A DNA stretch of 64,000 bases from Bacillus sp. SA1-12 (GCF_000981385.1 NZ_LATZ01000132.1:35042-99041); one strand, 5' to 3'. Counted from the first letter of the stretch, positions 43,368 to 52,257 are shown. The notes: a model not told the origin generated them from the sequence alone. Translations and numbers: made by a program.

Positions 43368-44162
43368 TTATCTGTTTAATTGTTTCACTTTTGTAGGCTT
43401 ATTTTCTCTGCTTAGTTTGATGATTTCTCCGATAATACTGATTGCAATTTCTTCTGTTGTTTCCGAGCCAATTTCCAATCCGATTGGGGAATGGACCTGC
43501 TCTAACTGTTCTTGTGTGACTCCTTCACTTTTTAATTTTTCAAATATGTTTATGACCTTTCGCTTGCTGGCGACCATCCCAACATATGAAATCGGAAATT
43601 GCAGGGCCGTTTTTAATACAATATCATCACGATCTTTTGTAACAATCACCACGTAAGACTTCTCATTGAGGTTGGCTTCAAGCATTGCCGCTCCAATATC
43701 CTCATTTACAAAAAGGTTGGCCGCATTAGGAAAGCGTTCCTTCGTACAGTAACCAATCCGATCATCGACAACGCAATAAGGATATTCAAGTAAATCAGCA
43801 AGCTTTGCCAACGCATAGCCTAAATGACCGGCACCAGCCAGAACGAGTTCAGGCCTGCTTGTATAGACTTCAATAAACACCCGCAACGTTCCGCCGCAAT
43901 TCATTTGAATTCCGTCTTTTGCATGTTTATTCAATTTGTATTCAACGATTTTCGATTGACCCTTTTGGAGTGCCTTTATACTCTCTTCGATAATATAGTA
44001 TTCAGCCAAGCCCCCTCCAACAGTTCCTTCAATCGTACCATCACGGTATACAATCATTTTTCCTACATGGCTGGGAGTCGAGCCTTTTGATTCAATAATC
44101 ATGGCTAAAGCAAAGGTTTCGTTTTGACGTGTCAGCTTGGCCACTTTTTCCATCAGCAGCAT
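43368..44162 (-). CDS. XdhC family molybdenum cofactor insertion protein (PucA-like)
   Basis: A 264-residue XdhC/CoxI protein. XdhC proteins bind molybdenum cofactor, help its sulfuration and insert it into xanthine dehydrogenase-type enzymes. The N-terminal XdhC domain has ALAMIIESKGSTPSHVGKM and GTVGGGLAEYYI. The C-terminal Rossmann domain has LVLAGAGHLGYALAKLADLL and VHSPIGLEIGSETTEEIAIS, all standard for the family. It is the last gene of the operon, 24 bp after the FAD subunit gene. The GGGGGAG ribosome site fits the ATG. Residues near the start vary in the family. Confidence 0.9.
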   Translation of the reverse strand: MLLMEKVAKLTRQNETFALAMIIESKGSTPSHVGKMIVYRDGTIEGTVGGGLAEYYIIEESIKALQKGQSKIVEYKLNKHAKDGIQMNCGGTLRVFIEVYTSRPELVLAGAGHLGYALAKLADLLEYPYCVVDDRIGYCTKERFPNAANLFVNEDIGAAMLEANLNEKSYVVIVTKDRDDIVLKTALQFPISYVGMVASKRKVINIFEKLKSEGVTQEQLEQVHSPIGLEIGSETTEEIAISIIGEIIKLSRENKPTKVKQLNR

Positions 44163-44186
44163 GAATAGCTCCCCCTTTTTTTAACA

Positions 44187-45056
44187 TTAATTCGATTGAT
44201 ATTGCTTTATGCTAAGAAAATAACGTAAAAGATTTAAGGCGACTGTTTTTCTGTATAAAGCAGTTGAACGCTGATCGTCGATTGGTTTAATGATGCTATC
44301 GAATGCTGCTACAATCTGAGCGATGTCTGCATCTGCTAATGGTATGGTCTTTCCGAGCAACTTCTTCTCAATATCAATGGAACGGACCATAGTAGGTCCG
44401 ACTGCCCCGAATGCGAAGCGAACATCCTCGATTCGAACACCATTTATCCTGATAAATCCTGCAAACGATACTTTGGCAATTGCATCTGCGTTACGGTTGC
44501 CGACTTTCTCAAACACGACATGAGACCCTTCTTCTAATACGGATGGCAAGATAATTTCAACCAACATTTCATTTTGAAGTCGTTGAACCCTTCGTGGACC
44601 TTGAATAAAATCACTAATAGCTACTACACGATCACCATTAACAGAGCGCAGCAAAAGTTTTGCGTTGTATACATATAATAATGGCAGTGTGTCCCCAGCT
44701 GGAGAAGCGTTGCAAATATTACCTCCCAATGTCCCCCTGTTTCTAATTGCTGGTGCCGCAATCGTTTTGATTGCATTCTTTAATGGGATTGGAATGAACG
44801 GGTCTTCAATTAATTCGCTATAGGTACAGCAGGCACCGATGTGGAGATCGTTATGATTTCGATACACCCGTTTTAGCTCAGAAAGATGGTCAATAAAAAC
44901 AATAGGTTTAGGGATACTCGGGGGAACTCCCCTTCGACTTTTGTGAAGGACCATGACATCGGTGCCTCCAGCAATGATTAAACAGTCTTCTTTACTCAAT
45001 TGGTTCAAAGTTTCGTCTAAATGATTGAAGCGATAAGCGGTTATTTTTTCTGCCAT
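44187..45056 (-). CDS. Xanthine dehydrogenase-like FAD-binding subunit (PucC-like)
   Basis: A 289-residue FAD subunit of a molybdenum hydroxylase. The flavin-binding motif IIAGGTDVMVLHKSRRG is at about 27-43, and TIAAPAIRNRGTLGGNICNASPAGD is the second FAD contact (shown in part). The C-terminal CO dehydrogenase flavoprotein domain is VRFAFGAVGPTMVRS. It passes electrons from the 2Fe-2S subunit to NAD+ or another acceptor. It overlaps the 2Fe-2S gene by 16 bases. A GGGGACGG ribosome site precedes the ATG. Confidence 0.88.
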   Translation of the reverse strand: MAEKITAYRFNHLDETLNQLSKEDCLIIAGGTDVMVLHKSRRGVPPSIPKPIVFIDHLSELKRVYRNHNDLHIGACCTYSELIEDPFIPIPLKNAIKTIAAPAIRNRGTLGGNICNASPAGDTLPLLYVYNAKLLLRSVNGDRVVAISDFIQGPRRVQRLQNEMLVEIILPSVLEEGSHVVFEKVGNRNADAIAKVSFAGFIRINGVRIEDVRFAFGAVGPTMVRSIDIEKKLLGKTIPLADADIAQIVAAFDSIIKPIDDQRSTALYRKTVALNLLRYFLSIKQYQSN

Positions 45057-45526
45057 AAGCCGTCCCCTTTTTTTGCTGCTAAATTAATCGCATCAACAAT
45101 CATATTGTAGCCCGTACACCGACATAGATTTCCGGAAATACCCTCACGAATGTCAACCTCTGAAGGATGAGGGTTTTCGGATAATAAAGCTGCACTTGCC
45201 ATGACCATTCCAGGAATGCAATATCCGCATTGCACTCCTCCGGCAATGGAATAGCATTCATCTAAAATCTTAAATTGTTCTGTTTCCATGATCCCTTCAA
45301 TCGTTTTAACATCGGCTCCATCAATCGAGCCGATTGGAATAAGGCAGCTGTTTTGCAGTTGGTTATTCACAAACACACTGCAGGCTCCGCATTCTCCTTC
45401 ACCACAGCCTTCCTTTGTTCCGATTAACTCAAACTCATCTCTTATTAAATCTAGTAATCTTTCTGTGGCTGGGGCGTCAGTTTCAACCGTTTTTCCATTA
45501 AGCGTAAATATAATCAACCTATTCAC
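45041..45526 (-). CDS. Xanthine dehydrogenase-like 2Fe-2S subunit (PucE-like)
   Basis: A 161-residue iron-sulfur subunit. The plant-type ferredoxin cluster motif is GCGEGECGACSVFVNNQLQNSC. The second, alpha-helical cluster motif is GGVQCGYCIPGMVMAS followed by GNLCRCTGY. Translation may start at GTG 45526, overlapping the stop of the large subunit, or at TTG 45517, which is better spaced from AAGGTGA. It connects the molybdenum site of the large subunit with the FAD subunit. Confidence 0.9.
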   Translation of the reverse strand: MNRLIIFTLNGKTVETDAPATERLLDLIRDEFELIGTKEGCGEGECGACSVFVNNQLQNSCLIPIGSIDGADVKTIEGIMETEQFKILDECYSIAGGVQCGYCIPGMVMASAALLSENPHPSEVDIREGISGNLCRCTGYNMIVDAINLAAKKGDGLWQKK

Positions 45527-47672
45527 CTTCTTTCACCAAAAGACTTTCAATAATGACTTCTGGTGTAATTGGAATTTGCTGAAAAGAAATGTTCAGTGCA
45601 TCCTCTATTGCTGCTTGGACGGCTGGAGCACCACCTATTAATGTCAATTCTCCTGCACCTTTCGCCCCGTATGGACCATCAGCATATGGATTATCAAAGA
45701 CCTTGCTTTCAATCGAAACAACGTCCAACGAAGTAGGGGGTCCATAATCTGTTATGCTTTTTTGCTGGATTTTGCCTTCTTTTGAAGTCATCTTTTCTAG
45801 ATAACCGTACGCTAATCCTTGAGCTAAACCACCGTCAATTTGGCCTTTCATAATCCGTTCATCGATGACCTTTCCAACTTCATAATTGCCGTATACTTTT
45901 ACTAACTTTATACTTCCTGTTAATCGATCAACTTCTACTTCTACGATATTAACTCCCCATGAATAAGCAGGGTATGCATCTCCAGTAAAGGTTTTCTCAT
46001 CCCAAGGAATCATTTCACGGTGAACATAGTTCTCAACTATTTCCTGTTCCACCCCTGTTTGCCACTGAGCCTTAAGTTTTTTTGCGGCACGTTCTAGCAA
46101 TTTTCCCACGATCATTGTCGTCCTGGAAGCTACTGTCGGACCGGAGTCGGGAACCTCTTTTGTATCGGGATAAGGGTACAAAATTTCTTCATATGGGAGG
46201 TTTAGTTCTTTGGCGACAATTTTACACAGCGTCGTCAAAATGCCTTGTCCAATATCAGAATTTGAAATTTTTAGCGATACTTGGTCGTCCTTTGATTTAA
46301 CTAGCTTCACCGTTGCTTTAATATGATCTCTTTCTCCACTTCCTGTAAATCCACATCCGTGGAGGAACAGCGAAGTTCCTATGCCTTTTTTAAAGCGCTG
46401 ATTCTGCTGATTGAAAAGATGAAACTCCTCTTTTTTCTTATGGTAATCTGACACGTCGAGTAGGTCCTCAATCATTTCTTTCATTAATATTGGGTCGCGG
46501 AAGTTCCCTTTGGTGATGGTGGGGTCTCCTTGTTTGACGAGATATTTCCGTTTATATTTAAGAGATTCGGTGTTTGCTAGTTTACTAAGATGTCCCATAT
46601 GACTCTCAATTCCGGCAAAGCTTTGTGGTGCACCAAAGCCTCTAAAGGCACCGTTCGGAACTGTATTGGTTTTTAAGACATAGCCTTTTGCATGAAAATG
46701 AGGAATTTTATAAACACCCGCACTGTTTATTAATGCGCGTTGCAGCACGACAGAACTCAATCCCGCATTCGCTCCGGCATCAAGAAAAATGTCAACACAC
46801 ATGCTTAAAATATTTCCTTCCTTATCAAGTGCTGTTCGATATTTGAGTTTGGCAGGATGCCTTTTTGTTGTAACTTCCATATCCTCAGAACGGTCGAACA
46901 CAAGCATCACCGATTTTTTGACTGTTTTTGCAGCAACAGCTACGTGACACGCCATCATCGAAGGATAATCTTCTTTCCCGCCAAAACCTCCGCCGGTAGG
47001 GCTTTGAACAACTCTGACTTCATCGTCGCCACATGCTAAAGCGCTTAGCAATGCATTTTTTATATAATATAGACATTGCATCGATCCCTGGACAACAATC
47101 TCATCATCCTTATATATGGCGAGCATACCTTGTGGCTCAAGGTAGACATGCTCCTGATAGCCCGTATCATACTCTTCTTCGATGATTTGATGAGCTCCCT
47201 GCTCTATAGCTGAAATGTTCGATAAACTTTCGCCAAATTCATAGCTTGCAAAACACTCAGATGTTGATTTTAGTTTAATTGCTTCTTCTAATGTATAAAT
47301 TGCTTGATGTTCTTCAAATTCAATCTTCACTTCATTTAACAAACGATACAGGATATTGAGATCTGATCCAACCAACATAAGAATCGGTTCACCAATATAA
47401 TTGACCCATTCATTAGCAAAAATGGGTTGATCTTCTTTGATAATTTTGACATAATTCGGTCCTGGGATATGCTCTGCACCAACAGCTTCATATCCTTCTG
47501 GAAGGTTTGGTAATTGAATAGATATGATTTTTCCATAAGCAATTGGCGACCGATACAAAACACCGTAAACCATATTTTCTACTTTTACGTCACTAATATA
47601 GGCCAACTGGCCAGATACTTTCCCTTTATGGTCTTTTTTGGGAACTGATGTGCTTATGTCTTTTAGATTCAT
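45519..47672 (-). CDS. Xanthine dehydrogenase-like molybdopterin-binding subunit (PucD/XdhA-like)
   Basis: A 717-residue large subunit of the xanthine oxidase family. The N-terminal a/b hammerhead domain (about 1-110, GKVSGQLAYISDVK) precedes the molybdopterin-binding domains: QGSMQCLYYIKNAL, SPTGGGFGGKEDYPSMM, GAFRGFGAPQSFAGIESHMG and, near the end, DGPYGAKGAGEL with the Glu of the active site. The family hydroxylates purines or other N-heterocycles with water as oxygen source. The operon layout fits purine catabolism, but the true substrate cannot be read from sequence. It is the first gene of the four-gene operon. The upstream region is 480 bp with a degenerate repeat. Confidence 0.88.
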   Translation of the reverse strand: MNLKDISTSVPKKDHKGKVSGQLAYISDVKVENMVYGVLYRSPIAYGKIISIQLPNLPEGYEAVGAEHIPGPNYVKIIKEDQPIFANEWVNYIGEPILMLVGSDLNILYRLLNEVKIEFEEHQAIYTLEEAIKLKSTSECFASYEFGESLSNISAIEQGAHQIIEEEYDTGYQEHVYLEPQGMLAIYKDDEIVVQGSMQCLYYIKNALLSALACGDDEVRVVQSPTGGGFGGKEDYPSMMACHVAVAAKTVKKSVMLVFDRSEDMEVTTKRHPAKLKYRTALDKEGNILSMCVDIFLDAGANAGLSSVVLQRALINSAGVYKIPHFHAKGYVLKTNTVPNGAFRGFGAPQSFAGIESHMGHLSKLANTESLKYKRKYLVKQGDPTITKGNFRDPILMKEMIEDLLDVSDYHKKKEEFHLFNQQNQRFKKGIGTSLFLHGCGFTGSGERDHIKATVKLVKSKDDQVSLKISNSDIGQGILTTLCKIVAKELNLPYEEILYPYPDTKEVPDSGPTVASRTTMIVGKLLERAAKKLKAQWQTGVEQEIVENYVHREMIPWDEKTFTGDAYPAYSWGVNIVEVEVDRLTGSIKLVKVYGNYEVGKVIDERIMKGQIDGGLAQGLAYGYLEKMTSKEGKIQQKSITDYGPPTSLDVVSIESKVFDNPYADGPYGAKGAGELTLIGGAPAVQAAIEDALNISFQQIPITPEVIIESLLVKEGE

Positions 47673-47820
47673 TGCAACAACACCCTTCGACTCTTTTTTA
47701 TAGGCGACATAATATGAATAGAAACCTCTTCCTACGATTTTATAAATGAGAATGATATTTTATGATTAATTTCATTCAAGAATATTTGTTTTTATTTATT
47801 TTATAGACTTTGTTAAACTT

Positions 47821-47912
47821 GCCTGTTGATTGCAGCGAGAGGCACTTCGCTTTTCATAGGCGGTCGATGTACCTCCTTGAGGTATTCGCTCCTGTCGGTT
47901 CTCACCCAGACC
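47821..47912. repeat. Degenerate copy of a common Bacillaceae interspersed repeat
   Basis: CCTGTTGATTGCAGCGAGAG, GGCACTTCGCTTTTCATAGG and CGGTCGATGTACCTCCTTGA, ending GTTCTCACCCAGACC, resemble the GC-rich element scattered through many Bacillus genomes (GGCACTTCGCTTTCC-type with a late TCTCACC). This identification rests on memory of that element. It lies between the molybdenum enzyme operon and the cytidylyltransferase gene. Confidence 0.5.
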
Positions 47913-48012
47913 TTATTTCCTTTTATCTTTAATACATTCGGTTTGATTCGCCTTTAATAATTGGCGACAACTAAACAGATATGAATCATTGCTTTCATTA
48001 TTTCTAGTAAAA

Positions 48013-48050
48013 AAGCTTCAAATAAAATAAGCCCGATAACGGAGCTTATT
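48013..48050 (-). terminator. Terminator of the MobA-like gene
   Basis: AATAAGCCCG pairs with CGGAGCTTATT (one mismatch) around ATAA; on the minus strand TTATTTGAAGCTTTTTTAC follows. It separates this gene from the enzyme operon to the left. Confidence 0.6.
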
Positions 48051-48151
48051 CGAAGTTGCTAAAATATTACTCTTTCCTCTGATTTTTAGATCATCGCAAA
48101 AAGTTATGATTATCAATCATGTATGTGTCAATCATTACCTTGTTCAACAAT

Positions 48152-48748
48152 TCATTTTACCTGCCGAAAATGATCATAACAAATGGCTTTTTGGTAATCC
48201 TCCAGCGTATCAATATCCATTATTACTCCCGGGTCATCTACATTAAGATATACCTTTTGGTAATCGTTTAGGACCACACGCAAATTACTTTCTGGATTGG
48301 TTTCAAGAATTTCCCGTTTTACTTTGCTTGACAATTTGATGGGGTGACCACCATTATAATTAAAGCTTGGAATAACTACGTTCCCTTTGTGTTCTGCTAT
48401 TTGCTGAACGGTCTCTCTTTTAACAAGCGGATAATCTCCGGGTGTTATAAAGAAGGTTGGGGCATTTACTTCTTTGCAGCCCCTTTGAATGGAAGTAAAC
48501 ATTCCCTGGTTAAAGTTTTCATTATAAACAACCTTTATCTGAAATGAATAGGTATTTTTATTGCGGATTTTTTCCATTTCCTCTTGAATAAGTTCCACTT
48601 TAAACCCAGCTACGACGATGACTCTGCTGCATAATCCTTCAAATTTAGAAATCGTTTGCTCCAACACGGACATTTGCCCCAGTTGCAAAGTCATTTTAAA
48701 TGCATTCGCTCGGCTGGAATATCCAGCAGCTAAGACGATGGATTCCAT
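48152..48748 (-). CDS. MobA-like molybdenum cofactor nucleotidyltransferase (PucB/MocA-like)
   Basis: A 198-residue NTP transferase of the MobA/MocA group. The N-terminal nucleotide motif is VLAAGYSSRANAFKM; metal and nucleotide contacts follow at TPGDYPLV and SFNYNGGHPIKL; VDDPGVIMDIDTLEDY closes the domain, as in MocA and B. subtilis PucB. It probably transfers CMP to molybdopterin for the hydroxylase encoded downstream. The gene is on the same strand as that operon but separated by 480 bp and a terminator-like hairpin. A GGGTGA ribosome site precedes the ATG. Confidence 0.82.
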   Translation of the reverse strand: MESIVLAAGYSSRANAFKMTLQLGQMSVLEQTISKFEGLCSRVIVVAGFKVELIQEEMEKIRNKNTYSFQIKVVYNENFNQGMFTSIQRGCKEVNAPTFFITPGDYPLVKRETVQQIAEHKGNVVIPSFNYNGGHPIKLSSKVKREILETNPESNLRVVLNDYQKVYLNVDDPGVIMDIDTLEDYQKAICYDHFRQVK

Positions 48749-48783
48749 TTTTTATCACCCTTTCTATCTATCGTTTCATCTTA

Positions 48784-49020
48784 ATCATCTATTCGTTTTG
48801 TAACTTTATCCACATCGTTTACATTCCCATCTAAAGTTATGCCAAACTTTGTTTCACTAGTGGTTACATGTTCAATTTGAACGACATCACAGCAATGTCC
48901 ACATCAGACATATATCTCTACCATATTTCGGGTTTCTTTCGGTAATGAATACAACTTATTAGCAACAAGCGGAATCACTTTACAACGAAGATCTTATTTA
49001 ATGCTTTCTTTTGCTTTACA
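48784..49020 (-). pseudogene. Remnant of a small Cys-rich gene
   Basis: A minus-strand frame reads LRCKVIPLVANKLYSLPKET, then after a TGA stop CGHCCDVVQIEHVTTSET and ends KRIDD. A second stop (TAA) interrupts the upstream part. The Cys cluster suggests a metal-binding protein that has decayed. Not recognised. From 49020 to 49150 nothing is seen. Confidence 0.35.
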
Positions 49021-49156
49021 GCTTGCCTGCGAGTATTTTCTTTTCCATTTTTCCTCCACTTAATTACATTTTCTTTGATAATCCTTATGATCTATCATTC
49101 TTTAATAGACCATTACGCTTCACTTGCTTTTTAACATTTCGGAGACATAACAAAAG

Positions 49157-49183
49157 TGGCCACTAGAAAGGTTCTAGTGGCCA
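49157..49183 (-). terminator. Perfect 12-bp hairpin, probable terminator
   Basis: TGGCCACTAGAA and TTCTAGTGGCCA pair perfectly around AGG; on the minus strand CTTTTGTT follows. The nearest upstream minus-strand gene ends at 49515. Confidence 0.55.
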
Positions 49184-49329
49184 AGACATCGTAGAAGTCA
49201 CAAAAGGAGTGAACTTGTCGTCTTCCTACCTATAGCTAATCCTTTAAGGATTCACATTCTTGAAGGCAATAAAAAACGAACAATCGTTGGTCTAATTTTG
49301 TGTTTTTTTCAGCGTTTCTTTTAAAAATA

Positions 49330-49357
49330 CCGGCGATCGGCGTCGAACCGACTGCTT
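49330..49357 (-). other. tRNA T-arm-like sequence
   Basis: On the minus strand GTCGG-TTCGACG-CCGAT followed by CGCCGGTA looks like the T arm and 3' end of a tRNA gene, but no anticodon arm, D arm or matching 5' acceptor strand is upstream. It could be the leftover of a tRNA 3' end used as an integration site, or chance. Confidence 0.25.
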
Positions 49358-49514
49358 AAAATTTAGTTAAAAAAGCTCTATAGAATCTAGTAAAGTCCCT
49401 CCACTCCCTCTGTAAAAAACACTCAAGGGTGGGTTATTTTTTGTCTTGATGATTGACAACACCATAATTGCAAATGCTATCATAATCATTAACGTTTAAA
49501 GACCGACCACTCTA

Positions 49515-49742
49515 TTACCGTTGATCCCCAGAATAATGCCAACTCCCCTCCTTAATCTTCTCGCTATTCTCTCTTATATATTCTCGTAGACCTTCCGGAA
49601 TAAGCTCGTTATCTAAGTTTTCGAAATTAACATGCCATATGCGCTCTCTTCGAAAATCCATCAAATGAACCTCCGTATACGTATAACCGTGAATATCCGT
49701 TTTCTTTGTCGTAGTCATGATACCGCAATTTTCATTTTCCAT
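49515..49742 (-). CDS. SOS-regulated small hypothetical protein, 75 aa
   Basis: Starting at ATG 49742, five bases after AGAGGTGATC, the product has 75 residues and no membrane segment. It contains DIHGYTYTEVHLMDFRRERI and LREYIRENSEKIKEGSWHYS. No family is recognised. A perfect Bacillus LexA/DinR box (CGAACCTACGTTCG) lies 27 bp upstream of the start, so it is very probably induced by DNA damage. SOS micro-proteins in Bacillus include cell division inhibitors such as YneA, but this one lacks a membrane anchor or LysM domain. Confidence 0.6.
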   Translation of the reverse strand: MENENCGIMTTTKKTDIHGYTYTEVHLMDFRRERIWHVNFENLDNELIPEGLREYIRENSEKIKEGSWHYSGDQR

Positions 49743-49768
49743 TACGATCACCTCTACGTTATATTATA

Positions 49769-49782
49769 CGAACCTACGTTCG
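49769..49782 (-). promoter_or_regulatory. LexA (DinR) SOS box
   Basis: CGAACCTACGTTCG is a perfect match to the Bacillus consensus CGAACNNNNGTTCG. It lies upstream of the 75-residue gene. Confidence 0.8.
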
Positions 49783-50019
49783 ATTATGTAAATAAAATCT
49801 GTACCCAAAGTAAAAAATACCCCTTGTATAGGACATTTCATAAGATCGTGCCAATAATGTAAAGAGTTCCGTTTTGAGGTGCTTTTTTATAAAATATGCA
49901 CTTCAATGACAGTCGTTCTATAATTGTAATAGGCACATATAAAAAGAAAACTCGCCCAAAAATTGAACTGCACCAAAATTGTTAGACACAAAACTAACAA
50001 TGGAGGTGCAGTTTTTTAT

Positions 50020-50529
50020 ATGGCTAAATTCACATTCGAGGACAAGTTATGGGCAGTAAAAGAGTATGAAAAAGGATCTCTTTCATATCGTGATATTGCT
50101 AATAAGCTAGGTACTCATCATAAGTCAATACAAAAGTGGGTAAATCTTTATGTTGAATATGGAGAAGATTCCTTAAGAAAAAGTTACACAAATTACTCTG
50201 CTGCGTTTAAAATGAAGGTACTCAAATATATGGATGATAATTGGGCATCTCTTAATGATACAGCGGTGAAGTTTAAAATTCCCGACCCCTCAACCATCAG
50301 TGCTTGGAGGAGAGCTGTTGATACAGAAGGAGCGGAAGCCCTCTTACCAAAAAAGAAGGTGCGACCTCCCATGACAAAAGATAGAAAGAAGAACGATTTA
50401 ACCAACGAAACAAATGAATCCCTTATCCAAGAAGTCGAACGTTTACGAATGGAGAACGCATATCTAAAAAAGTTGAATGCCTTAGTTCAGGAACAGAAAA
50501 AATTACAACAAAAATCAAAGCGCAAGTAA
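50020..50529 (+). CDS. IS3-family transposase OrfA
   Basis: A 169-residue helix-turn-helix protein from ATG 50020 after GGAGGTGCAG. Two HTH segments are seen, about 1-50 (YRDIANKLGTHHKSIQKWV) and 60-105 (NDTAVKFKIPDPSTISAWRR). A C-terminal coiled coil (LIQEVERLRMENAYLKKLN) is the leucine-zipper of IS3 OrfA proteins. The end contains an A-rich stretch (CAGAAAAAATTA) where -1 frameshifting could join it to OrfB. Confidence 0.9.
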   Translation: MAKFTFEDKLWAVKEYEKGSLSYRDIANKLGTHHKSIQKWVNLYVEYGEDSLRKSYTNYSAAFKMKVLKYMDDNWASLNDTAVKFKIPDPSTISAWRRAVDTEGAEALLPKKKVRPPMTKDRKKNDLTNETNESLIQEVERLRMENAYLKKLNALVQEQKKLQQKSKRK

Positions 50530-50618
50530 TTTTTGAACTAAGGAATGACTATAAAGTCGCTGAGCTGACCAAGGTAGCAGGGATTAAAAGAAGTACGTAT
50601 TATTATTGGACAAAACAC

Positions 50619-51368
50619 ATGGACCGCCCTGATAAATACGCTGAGGTTAAAGAGGCAATACAAGAGATATATCACCAACATAAAGGTCGTTATGGACATC
50701 GTAACATAAAAAAAGAGCTTGATAAGAAAGGTTTAAATCATGATCCGAAGACTGTCCTCAAGCTTATGAACCTGCTTGGTATTAAGTGCCAAGTTCGTAT
50801 GAAGAAATATAAGTCCTATCGCGGAAATGTGGGGAAAGTTGCGCCTAACGTTCTGAAGCGGGATTTCAAAGCGGATAAACCTAATCAGAAATGGGTAACG
50901 GATGTAACAGAATTTAGTCTTTTCGGACAGAAACTCTATTTATCTCCTATACTTGACTTGTTTAATAGTGAAGTCATCTCGTATACAGTAAAGTTCCGAC
51001 CTACTTTTGATTTAGTAGGAGACATGCTTGAACAAGCTTTAGAGGTCTTAAATCCAGAGGATAAATTAATCCTACACTCAGACCAAGGATGGCATTACCA
51101 GATGGCTAAGTACCAGAAAACCCTTAAAGCCAAGAATATAACACAAAGCATGTCCCGAAAGGGAAACTGTCTCGATAATGCCGTTATTGAAAACTTCTTT
51201 GGCATCCTTAAAACAGAACTCCTCTATCTACAGGAGTTTAAAAGCATTGATCATTTTATAGAAGAATTACACAATTATATATACTACTACAACAATATAC
51301 GAATGAAGGCAAAGTTAAATGACCTGAGTCCTGTAGAATACAGGTCCCAGGTCCAGCAAGCTGCTTAA
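50619..51368 (+). CDS. IS3-family transposase OrfB (DDE integrase)
   Basis: The catalytic part has 249 residues from ATG 50619, but the frame is open upstream to the end of orfA (IFELRNDYKVAELTKVAGIK), as expected for an OrfAB fusion made by -1 frameshifting. The rve core carries the DDE triad: WVTDVTEF, LHSDQGWHYQ and NAVIENFFGILKTE. A HTH_21 region (HQHKGRYGHRNIKKEL) precedes it. All three acidic residues are present, so it is likely functional. Confidence 0.92.
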   Translation: MDRPDKYAEVKEAIQEIYHQHKGRYGHRNIKKELDKKGLNHDPKTVLKLMNLLGIKCQVRMKKYKSYRGNVGKVAPNVLKRDFKADKPNQKWVTDVTEFSLFGQKLYLSPILDLFNSEVISYTVKFRPTFDLVGDMLEQALEVLNPEDKLILHSDQGWHYQMAKYQKTLKAKNITQSMSRKGNCLDNAVIENFFGILKTELLYLQEFKSIDHFIEELHNYIYYYNNIRMKAKLNDLSPVEYRSQVQQAA

Positions 51369-51467
51369 GGTATATTGTCTAACAATTTTGGTTCACTTCA
51401 AAATTGGCGAGTTTTCTTTATTATGAATTGTTAGCTTCATACTAAAAAACAAGTTCCGAGGGTGGCC

Positions 51468-51858
51468 TTACATTTCCCCTAACACTTTTTTAAGATCTTC
51501 GGCCATTTTCACCCAACCATATTTCGCACCATTGAACGCTTGATCTTCTTTTTCAAATCCTGATTGTTCAAGGTGTAAGGAGGTTGTTCCATTCTCTTCC
51601 TTCAATGTCCATGTGACGATCGTATTTATCGGACCGCCTACCCATGTGTAAGATAACGTATTAGGCTCCTCGACTACTAATACTTCACATTCTACAATTA
51701 AATTCCACTCGTCATTTCGGAATTGACATTTATGTCCGACGATTGGTTTAAAGTTATTTTCCATGATCCATTTTGCAAGAGTATCTGAATCTGTTAATGC
51801 GTTCCACACCTTATTGATCGGGCTCTTAAAATTAAAATCTTGTGTTACTGTTAAATTC
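51468..51858 (-). CDS. SRPBCC/AHSA1 (START-like) domain protein
   Basis: A 129-residue protein from ATG 51858 after GAGGAGGAAG, overlapping the ArsR stop (ATGA). An earlier start would overlap the ArsR gene by about 80 bp. It is an activator of Hsp90 ATPase 1-like fold: DFNFKSPINKVWNALTDSD, LAKWIMENNF and WTLKEENGTTSLHLEQSGF. Members bind hydrophobic ligands; ArsR-SRPBCC pairs are common in Bacillus, with unknown ligands. Strong translational coupling to the regulator suggests a shared signal. Confidence 0.85.
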
Positions 51859-52186
51859 ATTCTTCTTCCTCCTCTAATATTTGGTTTAAAAGTAACATTC
51901 TTTCTCTCCAGAATTTCCTGTAAAACGATACCCAATCCTCAATTTCTCTTAATGGGCCAGCATTCAGCCGATACCTTGTTTCTCTGCCAACTTTACGGGC
52001 TGAAACTAGACCAGCTTCTTTAAGGATAGCCAGATGTTTAGAAACAGCTGTACGACCCATTTGAAAATGAGGGGTTATTTCGTGAAGAGATAACTCTTCT
52101 GCATCTGCCAACAAGCGCAGCATTTTACGTCTTGTTGGGTCAGCGATAGCTACATAAACGTCACGTTCTTGATTTTTATCGTTCAA
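51857..52186 (-). CDS. ArsR/SmtB family transcriptional regulator
   Basis: A 109-residue winged-helix repressor from TTG 52186 after GGGGGTGATC; a longer frame upstream is inside the ribosome site. Core: YVAIADPTRRKMLRLLADAE, ISLHEI-type helix (LSLHEITPHFQMGRTAVSKH) and the wing RKVGRETRYRLNAG. No metal-binding CxC motif is seen, so it is not a classical arsenic or cadmium sensor. Two 16-bp palindromes overlap its promoter, so it is autoregulated. A second similar promoter lies at 53.2 kb. Confidence 0.9.
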   Translation of the reverse strand: MNDKNQERDVYVAIADPTRRKMLRLLADAEELSLHEITPHFQMGRTAVSKHLAILKEAGLVSARKVGRETRYRLNAGPLREIEDWVSFYRKFWRERMLLLNQILEEEEE

Positions 52187-52208
52187 GATCACCCCCGCCT
52201 TTATATCG

Positions 52209-52257
52209 GACACCAATTGGTGTCTTTATTATATGACACTAATTGGTGTCCTGTCAA
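52209..52257 (-). promoter_or_regulatory. ArsR promoter with two 16-bp palindromic operators
   Basis: GACACCAATTGGTGTC (52209-52224, perfect palindrome) and GACACTAATTGGTGTC (52235-52250) are 26 bp apart. On the minus strand the -35 TTGACA (52252-52257) and -10 TATAAT (52228-52233) enclose the second site, and the first lies just downstream. A repressor bound here would block RNA polymerase. Confidence 0.8.

Larger units (their letters stand above)
49943..51419 (+). mobile_element. IS3-family (IS150-like) insertion sequence, about 1477 bp
   Basis: Terminal inverted repeats start AAAGAAAACTCGCC on the left (49943-49956) and, reversed, on the right (51406-51419). Similarity extends inward to CCAAAATTGTTAGAC. 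Two consecutive frames, orfA and orfB, lie inside in the usual -1 relation. Both frames are open, so it may be active. A convincing target duplication was not found. It interrupts no gene that I can recognise. Confidence 0.88.

Noticed and set aside
49943..51419. Target-site duplication of the IS at 49.9 kb
   Set aside because: Flanking bases (TAA and ATT sides) do not match in any reasonable frame, so no duplication is claimed.
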